Assembly: GCF_030272615.1 (NCBI RefSeq)
Contig: NC_081406.1
Location: forward strand, 244,337,218 to 244,401,217
Length of the DNA stretch: 64,000 nucleotides
Direction: 5' to 3'
Source of the DNA: Cryptomeria japonica
Taxonomy: Eukaryota; Streptophyta; Pinopsida; Cupressales; Cupressaceae
Under the pieces are notes generated by a model. The model saw nothing but the letters and a program-made list of their open reading frames with translations, did no database searches and was not told where the DNA came from. The position numbers and the translations under genes are program-made. Shown in pieces: positions 36,241 to 46,779 of this stretch. The first letter of the stretch is position 1. Every line of letters starts with the position of its first letter.

Positions 36241-37099
36241 TTTTTTGTATATATATATTTTTTTTAAAAAAATTATTTAAATTTTCGTTTTGGTTAAACA
36301 CTTCTCTTTTTTTTTTTTTTAAAAAAGAAACTTTCTTCTCAACAGATTTCTGGGAGGAGAAATGGGGATTTAACATCAACCCAGATGTAAAAATTAGAGT
36401 CCCATTTCAAAATTCTTAGCTGGGAAGAGCAGAAGAGGTTTTGTTCAATTCTAATTTTGATATCAAAGTTTTTTGTCAAATTCTTTTCATCACTAAAAGA
36501 AGTTTTACCTAGCAAAAAAATGAAACAACAACTACAATTTCTTGCAAGTAAAACCTATGGAAACAAAAATCAGATTTTAAAACCATAGAATGCAAACAAA
36601 CTTGGGCATCCAAGAGGAAGAAATCGAGATTTCACTCTCTAAACTTCATTTTCAGCTCATAAAAGAAAAGAGAAAAACAAGGTGGTGTAAATCCCTACCT
36701 CTTATTGAACAAATGGTGAGGAGAAAATCTGGGCAACAACAATTTCACAATCAGCAAGCCAACAACAATTCTTCAATCTCCCCCAATTTTCCACCAATCT
36801 TCTTCTTTTCCAAAACCCCCAAAATTTCCAAAGACAAGTGTAGAGAATGAAGAAAATCCTCAAAATAAAAACTGTATCTCCCTTTTTCTCAAGAGAGAAA
36901 GAAAACAAAATGGAGAATAAAATATTCAAATTCTCAAATCTCATTATATCAGATTTTCTTTTTTTAAAATCTTTGATCCTCTCATGAATTTATTTTATAT
37001 AACTTTCAAAATAAAAGACTGGAAATTTAAAATGTTGAAAAGTATAACAAGCAAAATATTATAAACTATTCCTCTTTTTCTTTTGTCCCTCCAATTACG

Positions 37100-37100
<1 letters not shown>
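36241..37100. other. Unannotated AT-rich sequence
   Basis: Homopolymer T/A tracts at 36250-36330. Short open frames (36590-36850) have no recognisable domain. I see no transposon ends. Confidence 0.6.

Positions 37101-37176
<76 letters not shown>
37101..37176. repeat. (TA)n microsatellite
   Basis: A TA run of about 76 bp directly before the 84-bp tandem duplication. Confidence 0.97.
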
Positions 37177-37177
<1 letters not shown>

Positions 37178-37344
37178 TGATTTAAAATAAAACAAATAGT
37201 TTAATTAAATAATTGACTTCTCAATTTTCAAATGCATAAAGTCAAATCCAATATTATATACTGATTTAAAATAAAACAACTAGTTTAATTAAATAATTGA
37301 CTTCTCAATTTTCAAATGCATAAAGTCAAATCCAATATTAAATA
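37177..37344. repeat. 84-bp tandem duplication
   Basis: CTGATTTAAAATAAAAC at 37177 recurs at 37261 with one difference in the next words (CAAATAG versus CAACTAG). The rest of the 84-bp unit is the same. It is therefore a young duplication next to a TA tract. Confidence 0.9.
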
Positions 37345-37689
37345 AATAATGAAATTAAGTAATCAAGGCAAGCGAATAATTAAAAATTAAAATCGCTAAA
37401 TGACCATAAAGTCAATATCACGAAAAATAGCAAATAATTATAAATCGTTAAATTTAATTAATTTTAGGATCACAAAATTACTAATGAGGCCGTATCTAGC
37501 ATCAGGCAAACACTCAAGAGAGTCAAACAAATGTCAGAATTTAAATACACTAAATAATAATAAATCAGTTACTACTCAAGCAACTCAAATAAAATAACTG
37601 AATGATCAACCAACCATGCCACATATACTCACAAGTCATGACGATGATGGTGACATGACGAACTTTCCAAGACTGATAACAAGGACTCG
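37345..37689. other. Unannotated AT-rich sequence
   Basis: No coding or repeat signal recognised. Confidence 0.5.
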
Positions 37690-38534
37690 ACGCCAAACCT
37701 AGAAAATATGTTATAGTGAACTCTCTGGATTTCGGTACTTTAAAATTGACCTGGCCTGAGAAGAAAACGAACATCTCCTTCCTTTTGAAAGCGGCTAGCT
37801 TGCAAACTGGTTTCTCTTCAGCCTGGAGGTGCAAGTATCTGCATGATGAAGCCCTTGTTGGTAGAAGGGACATTGGTATCCTATAAAATGGGGACATTGA
37901 GGACACTAATTTCTAGGGCTTCGGCGGTGGAGACGAGTGGATTCCAGACGACGACAGACATCTTAGAGAAAAAGCTCAGTCGACAGCACATGCTACCTAT
38001 GGTAAAGAGTGTCCCATCATCTTGGATGCTACTCTAGCGGAGGAGCACAGTTCCCTTGACTCAATCTCAGATGAGGAAGCAACCCCTGACACTGGAGGTC
38101 TAAGCAGTGCTTAGGGTGAGGCTTCTTGATTTTGCTCCAGACCAGACTTCAGACCCTCTGGTTTGTTTTTGTTAAAATAAGGGTCTATAATTCCCCCTGC
38201 GACTACTACCATGTTTTTAATATGAAGAATATGAATTAGTTAGATTATAAATATGGCCATGGGCCTGCTATCCCTTTTTGTAAAAATATATAGATACTTT
38301 TGTATTATAGTTAGCATAGCGGATGGTTGAAGGCCACGGGCCTAGCTCTATATGAACAATATGATCCAGCTTTTTTATTAACAAGTATGATGGTTTTTCT
38401 GGTGCTATGGTAGGGGGTTTTCTTCCCCTGGTTCTTTCCCCCTACTGCTCCTTTTTGAACCAAGTTGTAAAAATTTTAATAGATAATAGAAATGGGTACT
38501 GCCCCTTTGCAGTTATTTATCTATTAAAAAAAAA
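37690..38534 (+). mobile_element. Probable LINE 3' fragment with poly(A)
   Basis: It ends GCAGTTATTTATCTATTAAAAAAAAAA. The right part has T/G-rich LINE-type 3' UTR text with repeated pyrimidine words (TTTTTGTAAAAATATATAG, CCCTTTTTGAACCAAG). The left part has a degraded frame (KMGTLRTLISRASAVETSGF, then ISDEEATPDTGGLSSA and a stop near 38114). The left border is approximate and I found no target duplication. Confidence 0.5.
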
Positions 38535-38607
38535 ATGTTAAACACAAAAAAAACCTAAAACAATCAGATATCCGATTTCTGTGGGTATTTTTTAGACCCA
38601 CTATGAC

Positions 38608-38637
38608 AACCCGTGGGTCATTTTTCACCCACGGGTT
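38608..38637. other. Perfect 11-bp inverted repeat
   Basis: AACCCGTGGGT and ACCCACGGGTT separated by 8 bases. It is followed downstream by ATATCGGAT, which echoes ATATCCGAT upstream, so a larger imperfect fold is possible. No T-run follows, so I do not call it a terminator. Confidence 0.7.
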
Positions 38638-38860
38638 GCGCAATAGGAAAAAAATATGATATTGGATTATAACGGATATCGGATTTTCGAGCAAAAAAAA
38701 TTGTGATTCTCTCATCTGAGGTATGATTTCTTGCCATTGTTTTTCACATTTTTTATTTATTTTTTGGTTTTCTTCATTGAAACTAGGTTTTTTTAATTGA
38801 AATACAATTTTATTTCAAATTTATTGATTAAATTCAAATTTTTAAATTCAAATAGGTTAA

Positions 38861-39256
38861 ATGGGGGATAACAATGAAAATCCTGAACAACCACAACCAC
38901 CAAACCCTCCTTTAGAAAACTCTCCATTGCGAAACCCCCCCTCAATTCAAGATTTAATTGCTCAAAATTTGAACCAATTGAGGGGTATTGTAAATGTTTA
39001 TAGTAGAATCCCTCATCTAGCCCAAATGTTAGATCCCCTCAAAGCCATAATAAACAATGTACATATCATCACTAAGGAGCACAATGCCACTCTTTTGTGG
39101 CGAGATTCCATGAGGGATAGATATGCAGGTGGCTTGACCTATGATCATGTCAAGGAGACTGAGATTTCAAAATGTGATATTGCCGCATTATTTATCAATC
39201 CCTACACTAGACAGCTCGTAGATGTGAAAAAAATAAAAATTTACATAAAATGTTGA
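38861..39256 (+). pseudogene. Hypothetical ORF, degenerate continuation
   Basis: 131 codons starting MGDNNENPEQPQPPNPPLEN, a Pro/Asn-rich start and then a folded-looking part (LIAQNLNQLRGIVNVYSRIP, NATLLWRDSMRDRYAGGLTY). Coding-like text continues past the stop to about 39800, with further stops and a shift (VNYFGIKPF, VVHGPYAPPPFDPPPP, VEVASQTILAIHSLSNLLVS). I do not recognise the family. A transposon-encoded protein is likelier than a host gene because of the setting and decay. There is no visible promoter or splice pattern. Confidence 0.4.
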
Positions 39257-39805
39257 TTAACTTTTGGGATCGTTGGTGGATGGTTTTTGATAAAGCACCC
39301 ACAACAATCTCGATGTCCCCTTTTATTTCATTAAAAAATTGTATGCTGAGTTTTTTTTTGGGCAAGCATGTCAACTACTTTGGCATCAAGCCTTTTTAGG
39401 GTCTGGGTTTAGGTATGCCTCAAGATAGACTTGGGGCAGTTCGAGTAGTACATGGCCCATACGCCCCCCCTCCTTTTGATCCCCCACCTCCAGTGCAACA
39501 TCCAAATATCATTGTTGAGGTAGCATCACAGACTATATTGGCTATTCACTCTTTGAGCAACCTTTTGGTTTCTTAGGTTGGGGCACTAGCTCAACCTTTT
39601 AGTGATGGTAGCAGTGGATCCAATGGCACTAACACGTCCTCTTTGGCTCCACACATTTGTGTGCCGCATATTGGTGCTATGTGTGGGCATCTATGCTTAG
39701 GTCTAGTTGCAGAGCCTATTGATCCTCTCGCGGGCACTGCAGATCATGAGGTGCATGAAATGCATGATGTGCCAGATGTGACGATGGAGACTGCTGGTAG
39801 ATAGT

Positions 39806-40345
39806 TCAGATAACTGGAAGACACCTAAGAGGGGGGGGTGAATCAGTTGTCATAGATTACCAGAAGCATTAGAAATTTAAACTCTAATACCAGAACCCAA
39901 ATCAATAATACCAAAATAGCAGTTAATCTTTAACTAAGCATAAACAATAAACACAAAATAAATACCATCCACACAACACCAAGATACGTGGAAAACCCGA
40001 TAAAGGGAAAAACCATGGTGGGAAGCCTACCCACAGTCAGATGATACTTCAACAATAAGTATGTGAATTTACAATGAAGGGGTCTACACATGCAGGAAGA
40101 CCAACAACCTAGAGCACACTGCTCATCACAAAAGGAGTCTCACTGACTACATACAAGTCCAGACTACAATCCAGAGAAGTGTTGAACTACAAAAGATAGC
40201 ATCTCCGATGCCTGAGTACAGTTTCGGTTAATCTCAATACTGGAGGACTAAATCCTCTTACACAAACCCAATTTGATTTCCAATGATTGACCAACTCCTC
40301 TTTCTGAATGATATTATATTATTCATACATTACATTCCTTGACCA
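39806..40345 (-). repeat. LTR fragment, copia family of 15367-16619
   Basis: The reverse complement follows the right part of the 15367-16619 LTR. It includes the G-run (GAGGGGGGGGTGAATC), the AAAGGGAAAAACCATGG segment, GGGAAGCCTACCCAC and the hairpin CTACACATGCAGGAAGACC. The LTR's 5' part is missing, and at about 40345 it gives way to the minisatellite. Confidence 0.8.
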
Positions 40346-40349
40346 TGAC

Positions 40350-41075
40350 CTCTTACAATAAGACACCACCATATGACCCCTTAGGACACCATATAACCCC
40401 TTATGACACCATATGACCCCTTAGGTATCGTTATGGGTCATATTGTGTCCTATCGAGTCATATGGTGTCCTATGACCCCTTAGGACACCATATGGTGTCA
40501 TTAGGGGTCATATGGTATGCTATGACCCCTTAAGACACCATATGGTGTCGTTAGGGGTCATATGGTGTCCTAAGGGGTCATATGTTGTCCAATGACCCCT
40601 TAGGACACCATATTGTTTCGTTAGGGGTCATATGGTGTCTTACGACCCCTTAGGACACCATATGACCCCTTATCACACCATATAGTGTCGTTAGGGATCA
40701 TACTGTGTCCTAAGAGGTCATATTGGGTTTTATGACCCCTTAGGATGCCATATGACCCCTTAGGACACCATATGATGTCGTTAGGGGTCATATTGTGTTT
40801 TATGACCCCTTAGGATGCCATATAACACCTTAGGACACCATATGGTATCCTTAGGTGTCATATGGTGTCCTAAGGGATCATATGGTGTCTTATGACCCCT
40901 TGCGACACCATATGACTCCTTTTAACATCCTAATGCATGACATGACCCTTTAGGACCATATGATGTCCATATGGTGTCCTACGAGGTCATATGATATTCT
41001 AACACATGTTGCCCCTTACGACCCCATATGACACCTAACGACACCATGTGACCCCCCAGAATACCATATGACCCT
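40350..41075. repeat. 20-bp minisatellite with switching orientation
   Basis: The core is CCATATGACCCCTTAGGACA, repeated in variant forms dozens of times over about 0.7 kb. Runs of direct copies alternate with the complement (TGTCCTAAGGGGTCATATGG). This creates many local palindromes such as GGACACCATATGGTGTC. It borders the LTR fragment on the left and AT-rich DNA on the right. Confidence 0.88.
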
Positions 41076-42104
41076 GACACCTAACGAAAATATTAATAAT
41101 ATATAACATTTTTATTATATATTAATATATTTTATATTAATACGTTACTATTCAATATATTAATATATTATATATTAACATATTAATATATTGTATATCA
41201 ATACATTAATATACAATATATTAATATTGTATTAGTATCTTAATTTAATAACTTGTTAAAATCAGATATAAGATATTCTCGGATATTTGATATTTCTAAC
41301 ATAAATTTCAAATTTTGAAATTTGGGTCGGGAATGCTTTAGGATTTGGCTTGGAAATGACAAGCTTGGAAAGTCAACAGAAAAAAATGTGTTTTTGAGTA
41401 TTCTTTGATTTTCCAGACTTTGCACTGGTGGCTGATGACTTTTCTTTTAGCCAAAATTGATAAAACGAAAAGGGATTTTTAAGGACGTTCTCAGATTTCC
41501 AACAATCTAAGGTTTGTCTTATTTTGATTTTAATAAATAATTATTATATGTTTTCTAATTGAATTCTGACTAAAGTCCTGATTGATAGGCTGATTGAAAA
41601 AGGCCCATAAATTTCAAACGGTATCACATTTTTTGATCCAAAACAATATGTCACATTCTATGCTTCGTCTACTATAGGGAAAAAAAATGAATTTCATAAA
41701 GTTTAGACCAAGTTAAGGTGGTCAGACCTAGGAGTTTTTGAAATTCTGAAAAGTTGTAGTAAAAAATTCATAATTAATTATTTACTTCATAAAAAATTAC
41801 AGAAAAATATGTGTCACATCCGGACATGAGTCTACTACTTATATTATAAAACTTAGGACATGCTATAATGACAATGTTGGAAGAACATGAAAATTTTGAA
41901 AACGATGCTTATTAAATGCCAATGAAATTCCATTCTTATGTTACCTGTATATATCCATCCTATTGGCAAATTTAGTATAAAGGGCCTAAATCTTTCGCTA
42001 TGGTTTATCCAAAGAAATAGCTGTTCAATTATTACTCCATTACGTTTTTCATTCATGGCAGGGATTAAACATATTAAGTGTAGAAAATATATACTTTAAA
42101 GTCT
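41076..42104. other. Unannotated sequence, AT-rich at the left
   Basis: 41090-41240 is dominated by TATTAATATAT words. The rest has no recognisable coding or terminal repeat. Confidence 0.55.
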
Positions 42105-42677
42105 AGAAATGTAGTCTTAGTGTAGTGACTACACACCTTAAGCAACATACTAAGCCTAGAAAATGTAAGACAATTCTCTATGTTTTAACACTTTTAAATC
42201 TAGAAGTGTAAGCTTAGTGTGTGTGATTTAAGCCGTTCCCCACTAAACTATGATAAATTGCTCGCTAGCTAGTTATGGTGGGCCCACTGTAGAGGTTAAA
42301 AGTTGGTTGGTTTCTTTAAACAGTCAAAGGACACTTGGTTTAATGGCAAAGTTTGTATTGTAAAGGTGGAGATGGTGTTGAGTTCAAATCTTCTACGATA
42401 AAAAAGGAAAAAAAGTTTTTTATATTGTTTTGGGGTCTATAGATATGAATTGTAGGTGTTATGTGTCAACTTTGAATTTGTGCAGTTTTAATTTAACTTT
42501 GTTTTCAATTAGCTATTATAGATCATAGTATATTTTTGTTTATGTTGTCGTAGATTATTTTTCTATTTGATTTTTACATTGTATGATGTTTGTATTCCAA
42601 TTCAGTTAAGCTATGATGATTGATTATATTTAATTTAAGAGAGTTTAACTTTTCAGTAAGTAATTATATATCTATAT
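42105..42677 (+). repeat. Dispersed duplication, copy B, left part
   Basis: It matches copy A (17740-18594) and includes its SINE-like block. It breaks off after TAATTATATATCTATAT, where the composite insertion begins. The rest of copy B continues at about 57630. Confidence 0.8.
42330..42420 (+). repeat. SINE-like block, second copy
   Basis: A box TGGCAAAGTTTG (42344-42355) has one change from the copy A version. B box GAGTTCAAATC (42380-42390) is the same. An A-rich tail follows. Confidence 0.42.
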
Positions 42678-42898
42678 GAATATATCTCATACAACATTGA
42701 ATTGTGAAGACAATGGAATTAAGAGGCAGCTTTCTGCACCTAGGACACCACAATAGAATGGTATTGTAGAGAGGAACAATCGATCAGTTGTTGAAGCTGA
42801 TAGAATGATGCTAATACAAGGAGGTGTAGCAAAAACATTTTGGAGAGAAGTTGTCAGCACAACTATCTACACTATGAACCGGATATTGGTAAGGATAA
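42678..42898 (+). repeat. Left inverted end, copia integrase fragment
   Basis: It starts GAATATATCTCATAC and ends near GGTAAGGATAAG. Its translation gives CEDNGIKRQLSAPRTPQ, then a stop where Gln is expected, NGIVERNNRSVVEADRMM and FWREVVSTTIYTMNRIL. It is nearly identical to the reverse complement of 56641-56869, which keeps about 10 bp (AAAGAGAGGT) that the left end lacks. Confidence 0.9.
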
Positions 42899-43144
42899 GT
42901 TTGCTAGCTTATCCATTTGATCTACTCATGTTCAAAGAAAGGAGAGAAACTTAGAAATTCGCCCTGGACCTATAATAGGTGATACATTTAAGAAAAACAA
43001 ACAACGATTAATATTAGTTATATTATATCATTCACATTCAAAAAGTTAACATAAAAATGAACTATTTAATTGAACTATTCATGTTTACCTCATCTCCACG
43101 TTTTCTCTTTAGCTTTGTAGGACTCTTGATGTATGTCTTTGGTA
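42899..43144. other. Linker block D, first copy
   Basis: The part to about 43070 (TTTGCTAGCTTATCCATTTG, then CGCCCTGGACCTATAATAGG) recurs at 44399-44589, and its tail recurs in every array spacer. 43071-43144 is unique. No gene. Confidence 0.75.
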
Positions 43145-43619
43145 GAGGAGGATGTTTTGAATATTTTGATACACAACCTACAAATGTTTTGAAACATGAG
43201 ATTGATACAAGTTAGCATATAATTAAGCAGCTGAAGAAGATAAAGGATAGCCTAACCTAAGAGAGAGAGAGAGACCTAAGAGAGAGAGATAGAATATGAT
43301 GTCCTAGAATAATGGAAATTAAAATTAAATAATCTTAATTTCCTTTTAGTAATCAGTTTTTTAATTTTTTGATGAAAAGCAATAAGAATTGACCAAAGAA
43401 GATGAGTACAAGTAGAGCAGAGCATTATGACAAATAACATGAATTAACAAAAACTTTGTATTGAAGACTGAAGAAATGTGAGTAATCAAAGCTTACAAAA
43501 AAATCTCTAAACAAAAAAAACCATCAAATAAGAACATAAGACACAAACTTATGCAAATTACAAAATCATCACCAAATACATTAGTTGATCCTCAATTAAA
43601 ACCTACCGGTTCACATAAT
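43145..43619. repeat. Array block A, isolated copy A1
   Basis: About 475 bp starting AGGAGGATGTTTTGAA and ending TTCACATAAT, the same block that is repeated eight more times from 44634. It contains GA-rich text around ACCTAAGAGAGAGAGA. Confidence 0.9.
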
Positions 43620-43780
43620 GCCAACAATCTCCAACTTTGGCATTGTTGTCAAAGGGGGAGAAGAAGTGTAGCGGAGAAGATATCTGCAGAAATTGGGGAG
43701 AAGATGAGTTAGCAGAGAGATATCTTTGTATATTTCCATCAATGCCAAAGTTGGAGATTGTTGGCATTATGTGAACCGGT
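43605..43780. repeat. Palindrome with perfect 41-bp arms
   Basis: Arms at 43605-43645 and 43740-43780 are exact reverse complements. They contain ACCGGTTCACATAATG and the copia-like LTR/polypurine junction (CCAACAATCTCC and GGAGATTGTTGG). The spacer has TCAAAGGGGGAGAAGAAG and resembles the 3' end of the copia element at 4660-4740. Confidence 0.93.
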
Positions 43781-43822
43781 ATGTGGACATAATGACATTG
43801 TATGTTGTAGGGTTTGTATATT

Positions 43823-43963
43823 AACTTCTCTCCAAAATGTTTTTGCTACACCTCCTTGTATTAGCATCATTCTATCAGCTTCAACAACTGATCGATTGTT
43901 CCTCTCTACAATACCATTCTATTGTGGTGTCCTAGGTGCAGAAAGCTGCCTCTTAATTCCATT
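43823..43963 (-). repeat. copia integrase fragment, inverted copy
   Basis: Reverse complement of about 140 bp of the inverted-end sequence (from AACTTCTCTCCAAAATG to CTTAATTCCATT). It is preceded by GTAGGGTTTGTATATT, which recurs inverted at about 44304-44319. Confidence 0.9.
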
Positions 43964-44140
43964 ATACATTTGTAGGGTTTTACTATATATATTATCTTTT
44001 TCCTTTTTAAACACAGTTCAATATAATATAATAAAAAGAATACGCCCTGGACCTATAATAGCAAGGAGAGAAACTTAGAAATAATTAAGAGGATATTGTA
44101 AAAAAGAATACGCCCTGGACCTATTATATAATTTTTCTGG

Positions 44141-44398
44141 ATATTGAATTGTGAAGACAATGGAATTAAGAGGCAGGTTTCTGCACCTAGGACACCACAA
44201 TAGAATGGTATTGTAGAGAGGAACAATCGATCAGTTGTTGAAGCTGATAGAATGATGCTAATACAAGGAGGTGTAGCTATAAAAAAAATTTTGGAGAGAA
44301 GTTAATATACAAACCCTACAAGGAGGTGTAGCTATAACATTTTGGAGAGAAGTTGTCAGCACAACTATCTACACTATGAACCGGATATTGGTAAGGAT
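44141..44398 (+). repeat. copia integrase fragments, direct copies
   Basis: 44141-44280 repeats the inverted-end sequence from ATATTGAATTGTGAAGAC. It is then stitched to GGAGAGAAGTTAATATACAA and restarts at about 44320 with AAGGAGGTGTAGCTATAACA, to finish at GGATATTGGT. The back-step within one copy looks like replication slippage or template switching. Confidence 0.88.
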
Positions 44399-44633
44399 AA
44401 GTTTGCTAGCTTATCCATTTGATCTACTCATGTTCAACGAAAGGAGAGAAACTTAGAAATTCGCCCTGGACCTATAATAGGTGATACATTTAAGAAAAAC
44501 AAACAACGATTAATATTAGTTATATTATATCATTCACATTCAAAAAGTTAACATAAAAATGAACTATTTAATTGAACTATTCATGTTTAAGACAATCTCC
44601 TCAATAATATATTATATAAGACTTTTTTGTATT
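44399..44633. other. Linker block D, second copy
   Basis: Matches 42899-43070, then joins GTTTAAGACAATCTCC and CTTTTTTGTATT, which precede each later block A. Confidence 0.85.
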
Positions 44634-46779
44634 AGGAGGATGTTTTGAATATTTTGATACACAACCTACAAATGTTTTGAAACATGAGATTGATACAAGT
44701 TAGCATATAATTAAGCAGCTGAAGAAGATAAAGGATAGCCTAACCTAAGAGAGAGAGAGAGACCTAAGAGAGAGAGATAGAATATGATGTCCTAGAATAA
44801 TGGAAATTAAAATTAAATAATCTTAATTTCCTTTTAGTAATCAGTTTTTTAATTTTTTGATGAAAAGCAATAAGAATTGACCAAAGAAGATGAGTACAAG
44901 TAGAGCAGAGCATTATGACAAATAACATGAATTAACAAAAACTTTGTATTGAAGACTGAAGAAATGTGAGTAATCAAAGCTTACAAAAAAATCTCTAAAC
45001 AAAAAAAACCATCAAATAAGAACATAAGACACAAACTTATGCAAATTACAAAATCATCACCAAATACATTAGTTGATCCTCAATTAAAACCTACCGGTTC
45101 ACATAATATTTACTCAGTGCTTCCCATGTACTCAATTATGGCTTCTTGGCTTCAAGTTGTCAAAATGACCTCCTGCCATTGTGAGATGATGAAAAGGTGT
45201 GGAGGTGTCTTCATTCATGTTTTGGATGCATTTAGGGTCCATTTGAGGTTTTCAATAAATAGGTTTCTTACCGATTCCAAAATCTTGCCTAGAAAAGGGC
45301 TACAAGGAATTAGCCCAATTAGGCCTCCTAAAACCAGTTTTTTAGGGCTAGGTAGTGTTTTGGCTAGGAACCCTACCAATTCTCAGTGCTTCCCAATAAT
45401 AGGTGATACATTTAAGAAAAACAAACAACGATTAATATTAGTTATATTATATCATTCACATTCAAAAAGTTAACATAAAAATGAACTATTTAATTGAACT
45501 ATTCATGTTTAAGACAATCTCCTCAATAATATATTATATAAGACTTTTTTGTATTAGGAGGATGTTTTGAATATTTTGATACACAACCTACAAATGTTTT
45601 GAAACATGAGATTGATACAAGTTAGCATATAATTAAGCAGCTGAAGAAGATAAAGGATAGCCTAACCTAAGAGAGAGAGAGAGACCTAAGAGAGAGAGAT
45701 AGAATATGATGTCCTAGAATAATGGAAATTAAAATTAAATAATCTTAATTTCCTTTTAGTAATCAGTTTTTTAATTTTTTGATGAAAAGCAATAAGAATT
45801 GACCAAAGAAGATGAGTACAAGTAGAGCAGAGCATTATGACAAATAACATGAATTAACAAAAACTTTGTATTGAAGACTGAAGAAATGTGAGTAATCAAA
45901 GCTTACAAAAAAATCTCTAAACAAAAAAAACCATCAAATAAGAACATAAGACACAAACTTATGCAAATTACAAAATCATCACCAAATACATTAGTTGATC
46001 CTCAATTAAAACCTACCGGTTCACATAATATTTACTCAGTGCTTCCCATGTACTCAATTATGGCTTCTTGGCTTCAAGTTGTCAAAATGACCTCCTGCCA
46101 TTGTGAGATGATGAAAAGGTGTGGAGGTGTCTTCATTCATGTTTTGGATGCATCCTATTGTGTGATAGCTCGTTGGAAAGATCTTGAAATTCTTTAAATC
46201 TTTCTCTTTGGTCTCAGGGCAATTCAGTGAGCGGATTTCTGTCTATGGGGAAAAAGGTCATTTTCTAGTAACATGACCACTTTAAAATAAGAAATTATAA
46301 CATTTCCACTAGACCACGCCACTTGGAGACAATTAGGGTTCGATTTGCAATTGAGAGGGGTTATAAGGGGATAGGAGCTTCATTCTATGATTATCTTTTA
46401 CACATTTTACATCTTGGATTTGAGATTTGGCTCTGGAAGAGCTTTTCAGCATCTGGGACGCCAACCCCAATGCCTTGCCTGTTTGGGACGTAGCCCCCAA
46501 TACAGTGGTTTGGATTTGTTTGCAGCAATTAGCATCTTGGAGATTGTACGGCATTCTTTCTGGAGGTTCAGCAATTCTGACAAAGTTCAGCGTGGGGTTT
46601 GGGGTTTCTAACCAGTTGGGTGTACTTGGCAGCCGTACGGCTGTACAAACAACGATTAATATTAGTTTTTTTATATCATTCACATTCAAAAAGTTAACAT
46701 AAAAATGAACTATTTAATTGAACTATTCATGTTTAAGACAATCTCCTCAATAATATATTATATAAGACTTTTTTGTATT
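44634..46779 (+). repeat. Array dimer 1 (A-X1-A-X2)
   Basis: X1 (45108-45555) contains CAGTGCTTCCCA at both ends of its private part. X2 (46030-46779) contains a GC-richer core ending in the 12-bp palindrome AGCCGTACGGCT. Confidence 0.95.

Noticed and set aside
35970-36379. ORFs over the CCACCAC palindromes
   Set aside because: Low-complexity reading of short inverted repeats on both strands.
38608-38637. Rho-independent-type terminator
   Set aside because: The stem is perfect but no T-run follows, and this is a eukaryotic setting.
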